From: a virus
Strand: one strand, 5' to 3'
IMG/VR virus record: IMGVR_UViG_3300048836_001220
Coordinates: 1 to 21,531 of that record
DNA: 21,531 nt
Within the stretch, counting starts at the first letter, position 1, and each line of letters begins with the position of its first letter. The notes under the pieces are model-generated. The model saw nothing but the letters and a program-made list of their open reading frames with translations, was not told the DNA's origin and ran no database searches. This document shows, one piece after another, positions 7,661 to 14,666 of this stretch. Made by a program: the position numbers and the translations under genes.

Positions 7661-7921
7661 TCAAAGAGCGTTGCCGATGGTCTGGACCCAGCGCCACGGC
7701 AGGTCGATGCGGCCGATGGCGTTCGAGATACGCAAGCCCATGTCGGTCGGGTCGATGCGGTAGGCAGGCGTATCGACGGGGGCAGTGTTCGGGTTGGTTG
7801 CGAAGGCCAGCAGTTGCGCGCCGAGGTCGGTCGCGTTGTCGAAACGGCAGGCAGAGGTGTTGTGATCTTCGACACGGGTGATGGTCGCAGTGGTGTCGCT
7901 GAGAAGGGCTGTGAACTTCAT
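7661..7921 (-). CDS. Small unknown protein
   Basis: 86 aa, not recognised. It has an excellent ribosome binding site (AAAGGAG about 6 bases before the ATG at 7921), which supports it as a real gene. Predicted mixed fold with no membrane segment. It is the first gene of a pair with the one starting at 7657. Confidence 0.65.
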   Translation of the reverse strand: MKFTALLSDTTATITRVEDHNTSACRFDNATDLGAQLLAFATNPNTAPVDTPAYRIDPTDMGLRISNAIGRIDLPWRWVQTIGNAL

Positions 7922-8013
7922 GGGTTGCTCCTTTGTGCATTCATGAGGTCACGATACAGGAAGCACGGAGGCGGTTGGCGAAAGATATAGGTCTTTCAGG
8001 AGGTTAATGAGGT

Positions 8014-8649
8014 CTAGAAAGGAATGACTTCTCTCTGGAAGATGGACGTCTCGACGATGCGCTGGACGATAACAGGCGCGACCAAGAAGAAGCAGGCAAG
8101 GTCGTCGTGGGCCTGATTATCCCAGTCGGCGAACTTGACGAAGGCATGACCTTTCTCGTCCGCGATGACATACATGCGAGGAGCATAGTAGTCGTCGGTA
8201 GTGTAGTAGGGGGAGCGCGGCGGGGCATAGTCGTACTCGGTTGAATGACCTTCCCACTTGGCCGCGCGGAGGGCAGGCCCGGCGATCTCGTTGGCCGCGT
8301 CTATCCAGCGGGGGTTGTCCCGATCTTTGATGATGGCAGCGGCGGAGCAGATGGTTGCGAGGATGCGGTTGGCATCGCCGAACAGGTAAACGTCCGCGAA
8401 GAACGCACCATGTGTGATCTGATGCTTGTGGTAGCGCACGGTGTAGAAGGCGTCTGCTTTGAGGGCTGCGGCACGATGATGCTCGGCCACGGGATAGAGG
8501 CCTTCCGGGATCGTAGGCAAGGCGTCGTGGGAGGCCGTCAGGGCGTAGGGCTGCTTGTTCGCCCGTGGCAGCATCGGGAAGGAGCGAACGAGTTTCGATG
8601 TGACCCTAAGCAAGCCGAGTGCGCCGTTGGTGGGTTCAAATACAGGCAT
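8014..8649 (-). CDS. Unknown protein, Tyr-rich C half
   Basis: 211 aa from ATG 8649, chosen because GGAG lies 9 bases upstream; the frame's earlier ATG codons (8664, 8682) lack a site. Notable features are a His-rich stretch (VRYHKHQITHG), a Tyr/Asp-rich segment (YYTTDDYYAPRMYV) and a hydrophobic C-terminal patch (ACFFLVAPVIVQRIV). Family not recognised. It lies just left of the candidate origin, with about 740 bases of mostly non-coding DNA before it. Confidence 0.6.
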   Translation of the reverse strand: MPVFEPTNGALGLLRVTSKLVRSFPMLPRANKQPYALTASHDALPTIPEGLYPVAEHHRAAALKADAFYTVRYHKHQITHGAFFADVYLFGDANRILATICSAAAIIKDRDNPRWIDAANEIAGPALRAAKWEGHSTEYDYAPPRSPYYTTDDYYAPRMYVIADEKGHAFVKFADWDNQAHDDLACFFLVAPVIVQRIVETSIFQREVIPF

Positions 8650-9240
8650 CAAGCAATACTCCATTGTTGCTGACGCCATCATGCGGCAAGCGGCGCGGAG
8701 TGATCGACCATGGACTCAGGAGTCTCCTTCGATTGGTGGGGGTGTCAAAAGTTCTGCTAAAATATCCGCGACCCCCATGCCGGGGTGCCGTATCGTAGGA
8801 GAGGGGGTCCACCACAGCAGCGCCCGCGTGACGGGCGGTGTTGATGATAGGGCAAACCACAAGGCACCACCGTGCGCCTCAAGCCACGAGTGCTGCTGTG
8901 GTGACGCTGCGCTGTGCCAAGTTGGATTCCGCGTGTTCGACTGGGTTGTGTGGATAGCAAGTGACCTTTTTGCTCACCATATGCGCTGGATAAGTGACCG
9001 CGTTTGTCAGGTATGTGCTGGGCGGGCGATTGTTGCAGACAATGTTGCAAGCGCGGCGGAAGCAAGGGCGATCTTGCTTAGATCAGAATCGGTTAGCGGA
9101 TCGAAGTCGTTGATTGATGATCAAGTGGTCTGTTTGCGACGGGCCTAGTTGCGACTGGCTCGCAGGAAAGAAGGTGGAGATCGAGGGGCGAACTCGGCTC
9201 GCTGCACGCCAACCAACGACACGTCGCACCGCCAAGAATG
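8650..9240. other. Structured, largely non-coding region beside the origin
   Basis: No gene I can support. A + frame runs 8681-9148 but has unbiased third positions, many cysteines and no ribosome binding site, so it is doubtful. The DNA is rich in inverted repeats. CACCACAGCAGC (8810-8821) pairs perfectly with GCTGCTGTGGTG (8892-8903), and inside it CGCCCG (8821-8826) pairs with CGGGCG (8832-8837). AAGTGACC occurs twice (near 8959 and 8992). This could be a structured RNA, part of the origin, or the control region for the genes to the left. Confidence 0.35.
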
Positions 9241-9382
9241 CAGGCATTACAGGCATTACAGGGGGCTGTATGTAGGGGGTTTTTTATTAGTTGGTTGGTT
9301 GGAAAACACGTCGCCAACCAACCAACTAATTATTTTACCGCTACATGCAGCACCCTGTAATCCATGCGAATGCCTGTAATCC
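9241..9382. repeat. Candidate replication origin: iterons and nested palindromes
   Basis: Core: a perfect inverted repeat with 17-base arms (9286-9302 and 9314-9330, containing three TTGG units) around an 11-base loop. Outside it, 23-base arms at 9253-9275 and 9341-9363 match as an inverted repeat at 20 of 23 positions. The 9-base unit CAGGCATTA is tandemly duplicated at 9241-9258, and inverted TGTAATCC copies lie at 9356-9363 and 9375-9382. AT-rich patches (TTTTTTATTAG, AATTATTTTA) border the core. Iterons, dyads and AT-rich DNA immediately downstream of a primase-helicase gene are the usual marks of a phage or island origin. A + strand terminator function of the central stem is an alternative. 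Confidence 0.6.
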
Positions 9383-9393
9383 GACCCAAACGG

Positions 9394-11868
9394 TCACTTA
9401 CTCACCATCGCCATCAACTGCTCCTCGCTGGGGTCAGACGGCGGAACGATCAACCACTTCCGTGACTTCTTCTCAACTGTCCAGCCACGCTTGCGCAGCG
9501 CAGGCTTCAACTGGTTCATCTCCCGACTGAGTGTCGCTGCCGTCATGGGCAACCGCGCAACGTTCAAGCCCCGCGTCTCAGCGGCCTGCTTCATCATCAG
9601 CAACAATTCCTGCGACTCGCCCCAGAACTTGCCGTGACGCGCCACCGGCTCCTGCATCGCCTCAAGCGCCTGCATCGTCATAGAGTCGTCTGCTGCCTCG
9701 TCCTGCGCCTCGCTCTGCATTTCCATCATTACCTCAATGAACCACATAGGTTCCTTGCCCATGACCCTCGCAACAGCCTCCCCAACAGCACCAAACTCAG
9801 CCAGCCTGATATTGTCCGCGAACTCGTGCGGGTCGATCTCTGGCAGCACCTTCAACACCTCGACCACGAGGCGCGCGATACCCCCGAACATCTTTGGTGC
9901 TGTCGCCAAGAGCGCAGCCTCGAACTCGGATTCGATCATCCGCTTTTCTGGTTTCTCGAGGGTGATGCCGACGATCCGCGAAATCAGGTCCGCTGCATAT
10001 TTCGACGGGTCGATGCCGTTCACTACCACTGCCCGCCTGACGTAGATCGAAAACAGATCGCCGTTGGTGAACAACTGGCGCACCTCGAACCCCATGCCCG
10101 TGCAGATGCCGCAGAGGGTGTCCGAGTAGGGCGTCAGGTCGGACATGTTCTCAAGGGTCAAGACATAGTTGTGCCAAGAGCGAATGAGCAGGTCGTCTTC
10201 GTTCTTGGTCGCCTTCGCAACCATTGCTGTCACAGGATCAATCAGCGACCGCATGACGCGGGTGGTTGAGGTCTTTGCCGATCCGTACTCGCCCGTCAGG
10301 TTTACGATGGGCGACGGGGTGTCGGGGAAGAACATTTTCACGGCGCAGGCCATGAAGATGGTGAACTGGTCATCGTCCATGTTCACCATCGCCCGAATGT
10401 CTTCGAGATCACCCTCGGCGTAGCGCAAAGGAAGCTGCCTTGAGCGGCGGAACACGACAGGACACGCCTCCTCCCCTTCGATGAACCGAGCGCCCTGTGC
10501 CGACAGCATGAGAACACGGTCTTCCGCATCGCACAGATCGACGAAGATCTCGCCCCCCACCTTCGCAACCCGCAGATGCACGTCTTCGATATTGTCATAG
10601 GCGTGTGCCCTTGCCGTTGCGACGACAAGGCTGATCTGCTCCTGACTCGGCGTTGTGCCGCTCTCATAGGCTGCGCGCCGGAGCCAGTCCGAAAACTCGA
10701 TCGAGTCAATCCGCAGCACCCGCCGCGGCCCGACCCTTGCATAGGCCGTTCCATCACCATCACGGAACAGTTTGAGCGACCCGACCACGTCGTCGAGGAT
10801 CACCTTGGTCGTGTTGCTTTTCGCGAGTGCAATCCCGTCAGGCAGGCCACCCTTGTAACCGCCATTGCGCGCATAGGCCCAGAACGCCTCCTTCGGACAC
10901 TTGGTCGCGTCCGGTGCACAGATGTCCTTCTCCCATTTCTTCCGCACATTATCGTCCGACACGAAGCCATCGGACTCGCGGGACCATTCTATTAGCATGT
11001 CGAGGCCATCTTCACCGAACGCGGCGCGGAGCATAAAGCCGCAGGCCAGCCATTTCGCGTAGCCGTCCAGCGATCCCCGCAGGTTCTTCACGGCGGCGAA
11101 TGCTGCACCGGCATCCACTTCCTTGGCCGCTGCTGTCTTCGGTCCCGGCGCGCGCTTCTTTGCGAGCACAAGGTCAACTGTTTCCGGTGCGCTATGTTCG
11201 GTCAGGGCGGCGATACCGTCAGCGTCGATCTGCTCGACCGTCATCAAGACGGACATCTGCGCCAACGGCAGAGCAACGTTGCACGTCCCCTTCCCTTTCG
11301 GCAGCACCTCGATCCTGTGCTCGACCTTGTTAATATTCTCCCGCTTGTTCTTGGAATGCAGCTTGCCTGTGTCGATGAACATGCCCGCCTTCTCGCCATC
11401 AAGTTCGGCACAGAAGGTTTCATGCGGCCAGAACTGGTGCAGGATGGTGTTCGCAACCTTGAGCAGGCTTTCCGCACGTCCAAGGATCGAGTCCGCCCGC
11501 GTTGCCTGCTCATAGACCACCCAGATGTGGTAGCCCTTGCCACCGCCAGAGCGAGCGCAGATGTATGGCACCTTTTCCCTCTCAAGCGCACCGACAACGA
11601 TGCCGACACGGGTGCGCATGACATTCGGGTCTTTCGTTCCGTCGTGATCGTCAAAGTCGAAGACGAGGAAGTGCGTCTGCGGCCCGGCGTCGGACAGGCG
11701 GTTCATGTTGATGCCAATGGGCTGCGTTGCGAGGTGTGCTTCGAGCACAGCGTCGTCAATCTTGCCATCTTTCTTGTAGGCGTATGCCTTGCGGCCATCT
11801 TTGTAGTACAAGTCGAAGCGGCCGGGGCCTGCATATTCGACAATCTGTTTCAGAACTTTCATTTCCAT
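9394..11868 (-). CDS. Primase-helicase replication protein (AEP primase, PriCT-2-like, P-loop helicase)
   Basis: 824 aa, probably the element's own replication initiator. N-terminal archaeo-eukaryotic primase fold: LVFDFDD (68-74, metal-binding Asp pair), SGGGKGYHIWV (107-117), and a third block EVLPKGKGTCNVALPL (187-202) that resembles primases of TOTE-type systems (EvFPKQ...GNLIaLPL). Residues about 255-340 fit a PriCT-2-like linker (YAKWLACGFML...WSRES...KW). The C-terminal P-loop ATPase has an unusual Walker A, GEYGSAKTS (526-534), with Ala before Lys, and a Walker B-like VLTLENM (569-575). It should make primers and unwind DNA at the adjacent origin. Start 11868 is the first ATG; ATG 11862 has better spacing from a GAGAG site. 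Placement between AlpA-like gene and origin matches phage-inducible island layouts. Confidence 0.85.
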   Translation of the reverse strand: MEMKVLKQIVEYAGPGRFDLYYKDGRKAYAYKKDGKIDDAVLEAHLATQPIGINMNRLSDAGPQTHFLVFDFDDHDGTKDPNVMRTRVGIVVGALEREKVPYICARSGGGKGYHIWVVYEQATRADSILGRAESLLKVANTILHQFWPHETFCAELDGEKAGMFIDTGKLHSKNKRENINKVEHRIEVLPKGKGTCNVALPLAQMSVLMTVEQIDADGIAALTEHSAPETVDLVLAKKRAPGPKTAAAKEVDAGAAFAAVKNLRGSLDGYAKWLACGFMLRAAFGEDGLDMLIEWSRESDGFVSDDNVRKKWEKDICAPDATKCPKEAFWAYARNGGYKGGLPDGIALAKSNTTKVILDDVVGSLKLFRDGDGTAYARVGPRRVLRIDSIEFSDWLRRAAYESGTTPSQEQISLVVATARAHAYDNIEDVHLRVAKVGGEIFVDLCDAEDRVLMLSAQGARFIEGEEACPVVFRRSRQLPLRYAEGDLEDIRAMVNMDDDQFTIFMACAVKMFFPDTPSPIVNLTGEYGSAKTSTTRVMRSLIDPVTAMVAKATKNEDDLLIRSWHNYVLTLENMSDLTPYSDTLCGICTGMGFEVRQLFTNGDLFSIYVRRAVVVNGIDPSKYAADLISRIVGITLEKPEKRMIESEFEAALLATAPKMFGGIARLVVEVLKVLPEIDPHEFADNIRLAEFGAVGEAVARVMGKEPMWFIEVMMEMQSEAQDEAADDSMTMQALEAMQEPVARHGKFWGESQELLLMMKQAAETRGLNVARLPMTAATLSREMNQLKPALRKRGWTVEKKSRKWLIVPPSDPSEEQLMAMVSK

Positions 11869-11869
11869 A

Positions 11870-11886
11870 TCTCTCTATCTGAGAGA
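11870..11886 (-). promoter_or_regulatory. Hairpin covering the primase ribosome binding site
   Basis: TCTCTC and GAGAGA pair (6-bp stem, 5-base loop) immediately before the primase start. The GAGAG that would serve as Shine-Dalgarno is in the stem, so translation could be damped unless the hairpin opens. The stem is short, so the effect is uncertain. Confidence 0.3.
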
Positions 11887-11916
11887 CTGGTCCTCAAACA
11901 CCGGTTCAGGATCGAC

Positions 11917-11945
11917 GTGAATACCGCTATAAATCAGTTATTCAC
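11917..11945 (-). promoter_or_regulatory. Possible promoter/operator of the primase gene
   Basis: Perfect 7-bp inverted repeat GTGAATA (11917-11923) and TATTCAC (11939-11945), with a TTTATAG element between that could be a -10 for leftward transcription, about 60 bases before the primase start. A regulator such as the AlpA-like protein or a repressor might bind here. No clear -35. Confidence 0.3.
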
Positions 11946-11965
11946 TTTGCGCAGACGATCCGATG

Positions 11966-11988
11966 GGGGCGAGAACCAATCTCGCCCC
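11966..11988. terminator. Strong hairpin directly after the AlpA-like gene
   Basis: Perfect 9-bp stem GGGGCGAGA (11966-11974) and TCTCGCCCC (11980-11988) with loop ACCAA, starting 3 bases past the stop codon of the 11991-12239 gene. No U tract follows on the minus strand; on the plus strand only TTT follows. Could attenuate alpA-primase read-through or protect the alpA mRNA end. Confidence 0.4.
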
Positions 11989-11990
11989 TT

Positions 11991-12239
11991 TCACTTTCCG
12001 ACCCGACGCTCGCGCGCCCATGCAACCACATCGTCCCGGTCATACCGGATCGTGCGTTCGGTTATGTGCAACCAAGGCGGACCTTGCGTGGCCGAGCCGG
12101 GGCGCCTGCGCCAGTCGAACAGCACACTTTCGGAGACGCTAAGGAATTCCGCACACTCGGCGGGGGTCATGAGTTTTGGTGCGTGAGAAATCTTCTCGAC
12201 GGTTTCGCGCAGCGCGCGAATTTCTTCTGCGAGGTCCAT
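11991..12239 (-). CDS. AlpA/excisionase-like HTH regulator
   Basis: 82 aa. Residues about 24-77 form a winged HTH of the MerR-like excisionase/AlpA type: LMTPAECAEFLSVSESVLFDWRR, then a wing segment ending IRYDRDDVVAWARER, the characteristic end of this family. A short helical N-terminal arm (MDLAEEIRALRETVEKI) precedes it. GAGG lies about 8 bases before the ATG at 12239. Proteins of this family direct excision (Xis) or activate the island's int and replication genes. Its location between integrase and primase is the usual place in phage satellites. Confidence 0.8.
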   Translation of the reverse strand: MDLAEEIRALRETVEKISHAPKLMTPAECAEFLSVSESVLFDWRRRPGSATQGPPWLHITERTIRYDRDDVVAWARERRVGK

Positions 12240-12355
12240 AGGGCTACCCTCAATTTCGCGTGTGAGGGGAGGACGGGGGCACTATGCCGTGACCCAAGGC
12301 GATTGGCTGGTATTTGTCCTCAACGGAAGCCGCTAATCCAGCCGCGACGCTCCCG

Positions 12356-12397
12356 CATATAGCCCACGGTCGATTACATGTCGCCGTGCTTTGTAAT
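12356..12397 (-). promoter_or_regulatory. Candidate promoter and operator for alpA-like gene
   Basis: Leftward sigma70-like pair: -35 GCGACA (12379-12384) and -10 TATATG (12356-12361), 17 bases apart, each 4 of 6 to consensus. An inverted repeat ATTACA (12373-12378) and TGTAAT (12392-12397) overlaps the -35 side. ATTACA also occurs in the origin iterons, so one protein may recognise both. The 5' leader would be about 110 bases. Weak evidence. Confidence 0.35.
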
Positions 12398-13602
12398 TAA
12401 GACCCATTCCCAAGGCGTTCAACTACAGTTTGAGAAGTGAAGTTGTTTGACGTGACAATCTCCTCGGCGATGGCGTTGACGTGGGCATGTGTGCCCGCTC
12501 GTGTCAGATAATGCCCAACCATCTTCTGTTGATCCGAACTGATCTTGTCGCCGCGCAGGTGCGCCACGACGTAGTCAGGCAGCAGCACGTTCGCGCCCGC
12601 CGCAGTGAACAGACGCCGCGTATCGTGCTGGCGTAGCACTTTGGTTTCGACCCGCTTGCCATCCACCTTTTCGACTTTGCTCAGAGCGGCGAGCGAGTAG
12701 ATGTGCCCAGTGCGGGAGTCGGCGGGGAACACCCAGCCCTCGCGATGTGGCAGCGCAGACAACGCCGTCACGAGCAGGTCGGAAATCGGGAACGTCCTAT
12801 CGAGGCCGTTCTTCATCTTCCGCAGCGTGATCGTCTTCGCGGCAAGATCGACCTGATCCCAGTTCAAGGTGATCACAGACAGCGACCGCATCCCGGTGAA
12901 CAGCATGGTCAGCCATGCCGTCCGATGCACTAGGCTCGACATGTCGAGGATCAAACCCAGCGCAGGTGACTCTTTGCTTTCGTCAAAGAGGATCTTCGGG
13001 GTCTTCCGCTCCACCCCTTTCACCTTCAAGTTCAGTGCGCGGTTCGGCAGGTTCTCTCGTGACTGACAGGCACGACGGAAGGCCATCTTGAGTAACGTGG
13101 CGCAATGCTGCGCCGTCGATTTCTTCCCCTCCGTCTTCAACTTGGTCAGGAGGTCATTCATCACGTCGAAGGTGACGCGCTCAACAGGCATGTCGAAGAT
13201 CGGGTCGAGATGGTTCTTCACCTGCAAGCGGTAGTTGTCTTCCGTCTGGGGCTTGAGGGTGCCATCAGCGCGGCTCTCACGGCAGTGGGCGTCGAAGGCA
13301 TCGCGCAGCGTCGCAATCTTGGTTGTTGCGGCATCCGTGCCCGTTGTCAGTTCGCGCAGTTTGCTCTCGGCAAACTTCCACGCCTCATTGCCCGACGGCA
13401 GGTCAGGCCAGTGGCCGAGGGTGATCGACTTGACCGATGCCCCTACACGCTTCGACAGTATCCACGTCTTTTTGCGTGCACCAACGGCAAGGCGCAGGCC
13501 GGGAAAGGAGTCGCCCTTATGGGAGAAGAAGGTCGTTCCTGTCTCGGGGTTCTTAATCGCTTCGATCTTCGGACGCGACCGGAGGTCTGCTTGGTTCGCC
13601 AT
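12397..13602 (-). CDS. int: Tyrosine recombinase (integrase)
   Basis: 401 aa site-specific recombinase expected to insert and excise element 1 at tRNA-Asn. N-terminal arm-binding region (LRLAVGARKKTWILSKR, resembling P4-type integrase starts), a SAM-like core-binding domain (about 95-185), then the catalytic domain. Visible active-site residues, numbered from 13602: Arg239 (TGMRSL), His326 and Arg329 (HDTRR), and probable nucleophile Tyr365 (GHYLT). The His usually found before the Tyr block appears as Asp352 (LRGDK), an unusual substitution. ATG 13602 was chosen because AGAGGA lies 11 bases upstream; ATG 13626 is an alternative. The gene is about 140 bases from the tRNA fragment and reads away from it. 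Confidence 0.88.
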   Translation of the reverse strand: MANQADLRSRPKIEAIKNPETGTTFFSHKGDSFPGLRLAVGARKKTWILSKRVGASVKSITLGHWPDLPSGNEAWKFAESKLRELTTGTDAATTKIATLRDAFDAHCRESRADGTLKPQTEDNYRLQVKNHLDPIFDMPVERVTFDVMNDLLTKLKTEGKKSTAQHCATLLKMAFRRACQSRENLPNRALNLKVKGVERKTPKILFDESKESPALGLILDMSSLVHRTAWLTMLFTGMRSLSVITLNWDQVDLAAKTITLRKMKNGLDRTFPISDLLVTALSALPHREGWVFPADSRTGHIYSLAALSKVEKVDGKRVETKVLRQHDTRRLFTAAGANVLLPDYVVAHLRGDKISSDQQKMVGHYLTRAGTHAHVNAIAEEIVTSNNFTSQTVVERLGNGS

Positions 13603-13604
13603 GT

Positions 13605-13723
13605 TCTGCAACATCCTCTGCAACATTCAGTTGCGACAACATACGATCAGACACGATGATGACCAACTCATTTTTGTTGCAAACCACATAAAAACAATGA
13701 CTAACCCGGTCAAACACGATGAT
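13605..13723. repeat. Repeats between integrase and att core (possible Int/Xis arm sites)
   Basis: TCTGCAACAT is directly repeated at 13605-13614 and 13617-13626 (12-base period), then a GTTGCGACAAC dyad lies at 13630-13640. ACACGATGAT occurs at 13651-13660 and 13714-13723. Clusters of short direct repeats between int and the crossover site are typical of arm-type integrase and excisionase sites, and may also autoregulate int. No gene is present from 13627 to 13741. Confidence 0.4.
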
Positions 13724-13741
13724 ACACGACCCAGACAAGGC

Positions 13742-13788
13742 GTCTGTTAATCAATTGGTCGTAGGTTCGATCCCTACCGCCGGAGCCA
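13742..13788 (+). other. att site: 3' part of tRNA-Asn(GTT)
   Basis: Anticodon loop CTGTTAA, TCAAT stem strand, variable loop, T arm (GTAGG TTCGATC CCTAC), acceptor strand CGCCGGA, discriminator G and CCA (13786-13788). Upstream bases do not form the matching 5' acceptor, D arm or anticodon strand, so this is a fragment, not a working tRNA. It marks the right attachment end of element 1. The identity start in the anticodon loop is a usual crossover point for tyrosine integrases. The complete tRNA-Asn is predicted left of this window. Confidence 0.8.
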
Positions 13789-13944
13789 AATTACCCTAGT
13801 AAATCAGTGATTTACGAGAAACCCCGCAAGGGTTCTCAGGGGTGTTTTGGCGTTAGTAAGCACATAGTAAGCATTCCTTTGCGGTCTGTCTTTCACCTCA
13901 CCCTCGTGATAGGTTTGCTAGTAAGGGGATGAGGGAACATAAAC
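13789..13944 (+). terminator. Intergenic after att: two hairpins, tRNA-type terminator, short repeat
   Basis: GTAAATC/GATTTAC hairpin (13799-13815), then a stem GAGAA-CCC/GGG-TTCTC (13816-13837) with a TGTTTT tract near 13843-13848. This is plausibly the original terminator of the tRNA gene or the edge of element 2. TAGTAAGCA is directly repeated at 13854-13862 and 13865-13873. No gene seen. Confidence 0.45.
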
Positions 13945-14397
13945 ATGAAGCAGGCCAAGACATTTTCAGAGATTCGGCGGGATTTTCAGTCAGACGTTGC
14001 TAAGATTAAGCAAGACTACAAGCGAGATGCACCTAAACTCTCAAGGGGTGCCAAGGCTACTGCATATGCGCTGGTCAGTATTGTGGCCCTGTTTGCCGTA
14101 GCGAGTGTTTTTGGACCAACCGACGAAGAGCGATACTGCTCAAACACCGACAGGGCGTCCAGCACGGCTTATGCCGCGGCTCAAGTTCACATTCGGGACC
14201 GCTTGCGCGACCCTTCCAGCGCAGAAATGCCGCCTGAAGCAATTTCATCATCTTGGCTTGGCGATTGCAGTTTCCGGGTCGTGGGTGTGGTTCGTGCCCG
14301 AAATGGATTTGGCGGATATGGTTCGCAGCAATACGCCGTCACCGTAACCTACAGCATTAGAGTAGGCGGATTTATCTTTTCTGATTTGGTGATGTAA
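13945..14397 (+). CDS. Membrane-anchored protein of unknown function
   Basis: 150 aa. A charged N-terminal region (KTFSEIRRDFQSDVAKIKQDYKRD) is followed by one membrane helix (about 37-55, ATAYALVSIVALFAVASVF) and a C-terminal domain with the pattern RDRLRDPSSAEMP ... CSFRVVGVVRARNGFGGYGSQQYAVTVTY. This pattern (rLkDPsSAeF ... V.G.V.a.NgfGa) is common in small bacterial exported or membrane proteins of unknown role. Two cysteines in the outer part (YCSNT and DCSFR) may pair. GAGGG lies about 12 bases upstream of the ATG. It opposes the capsid operon and lies directly beside the att site, so it is probably element-end cargo, although flanking chromosome is possible. Confidence 0.7.
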   Translation: MKQAKTFSEIRRDFQSDVAKIKQDYKRDAPKLSRGAKATAYALVSIVALFAVASVFGPTDEERYCSNTDRASSTAYAAAQVHIRDRLRDPSSAEMPPEAISSSWLGDCSFRVVGVVRARNGFGGYGSQQYAVTVTYSIRVGGFIFSDLVM

Positions 14398-14408
14398 GCG
14401 AAGCATTT

Positions 14409-14666
14409 TCAGATTTTCACCTCGTCCAGCATCGGGGCAAGGTCATGGATCGTGGCCAGCGTATCACCGCAAAGCTGGCCCTTGCGGTAATCGTCCGCCG
14501 CCGTCACCAGCCGGAACACATCAGCATGGGAAAGCCCCGCGTCCAGCAAGTCGGCAAGGCGGGCCTTGACCAGCCATTCCAGAATCGCGGCAAGGGTCTG
14601 GCCGAGTTCCTCGGCTGACGCGCCCTCAGGGGGCATGGCGGGTGGGATTGGCATCGGCTTACGCAT
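14409..14666 (-). CDS. Small helical protein, last gene of head operon
   Basis: 85 aa, not recognised. A proline-rich start (MPIPPAMPPEGA) is followed by helices around ELGQTLAAILEWLVKARLADLL. It overlaps the preceding gene by 8 bases and ends the operon. May be a small head or neck accessory protein; not shown. Confidence 0.65.
   Translation of the reverse strand: MRKPMPIPPAMPPEGASAEELGQTLAAILEWLVKARLADLLDAGLSHADVFRLVTAADDYRKGQLCGDTLATIHDLAPMLDEVKI

Noticed and set aside
8555-9148. 197-aa + frame near the origin
   Set aside because: Overlaps the minus-strand gene at its start, has no ribosome binding site, many cysteines and no third-position bias. Kept only as a remark on the 8650-9240 region.
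8810-9382. CRISPR array
   Set aside because: Repeats are inverted or short tandem iterons, not regularly spaced direct repeats with unique spacers, and no cas genes are present.
11194-12186. 330-aa open frame on the + strand
   Set aside because: Antisense to the primase-helicase and AlpA-like genes, which carry clear motifs; long shadow frames are normal in high-GC DNA.
12451-12520. Loss of the integrase catalytic tyrosine (THAHV read against IYTHV)
   Set aside because: A better alignment puts the nucleophile at GHYLT, so the enzyme is probably active.
13235-13750. 171-aa + frame running into the att site
   Set aside because: Antisense to the integrase for most of its length and ends in the tRNA fragment; no ribosome binding site.
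13700-13788. Complete tRNA-Asn gene
   Set aside because: No 5' acceptor strand, D arm or matching anticodon strand upstream; it is a 3' fragment.
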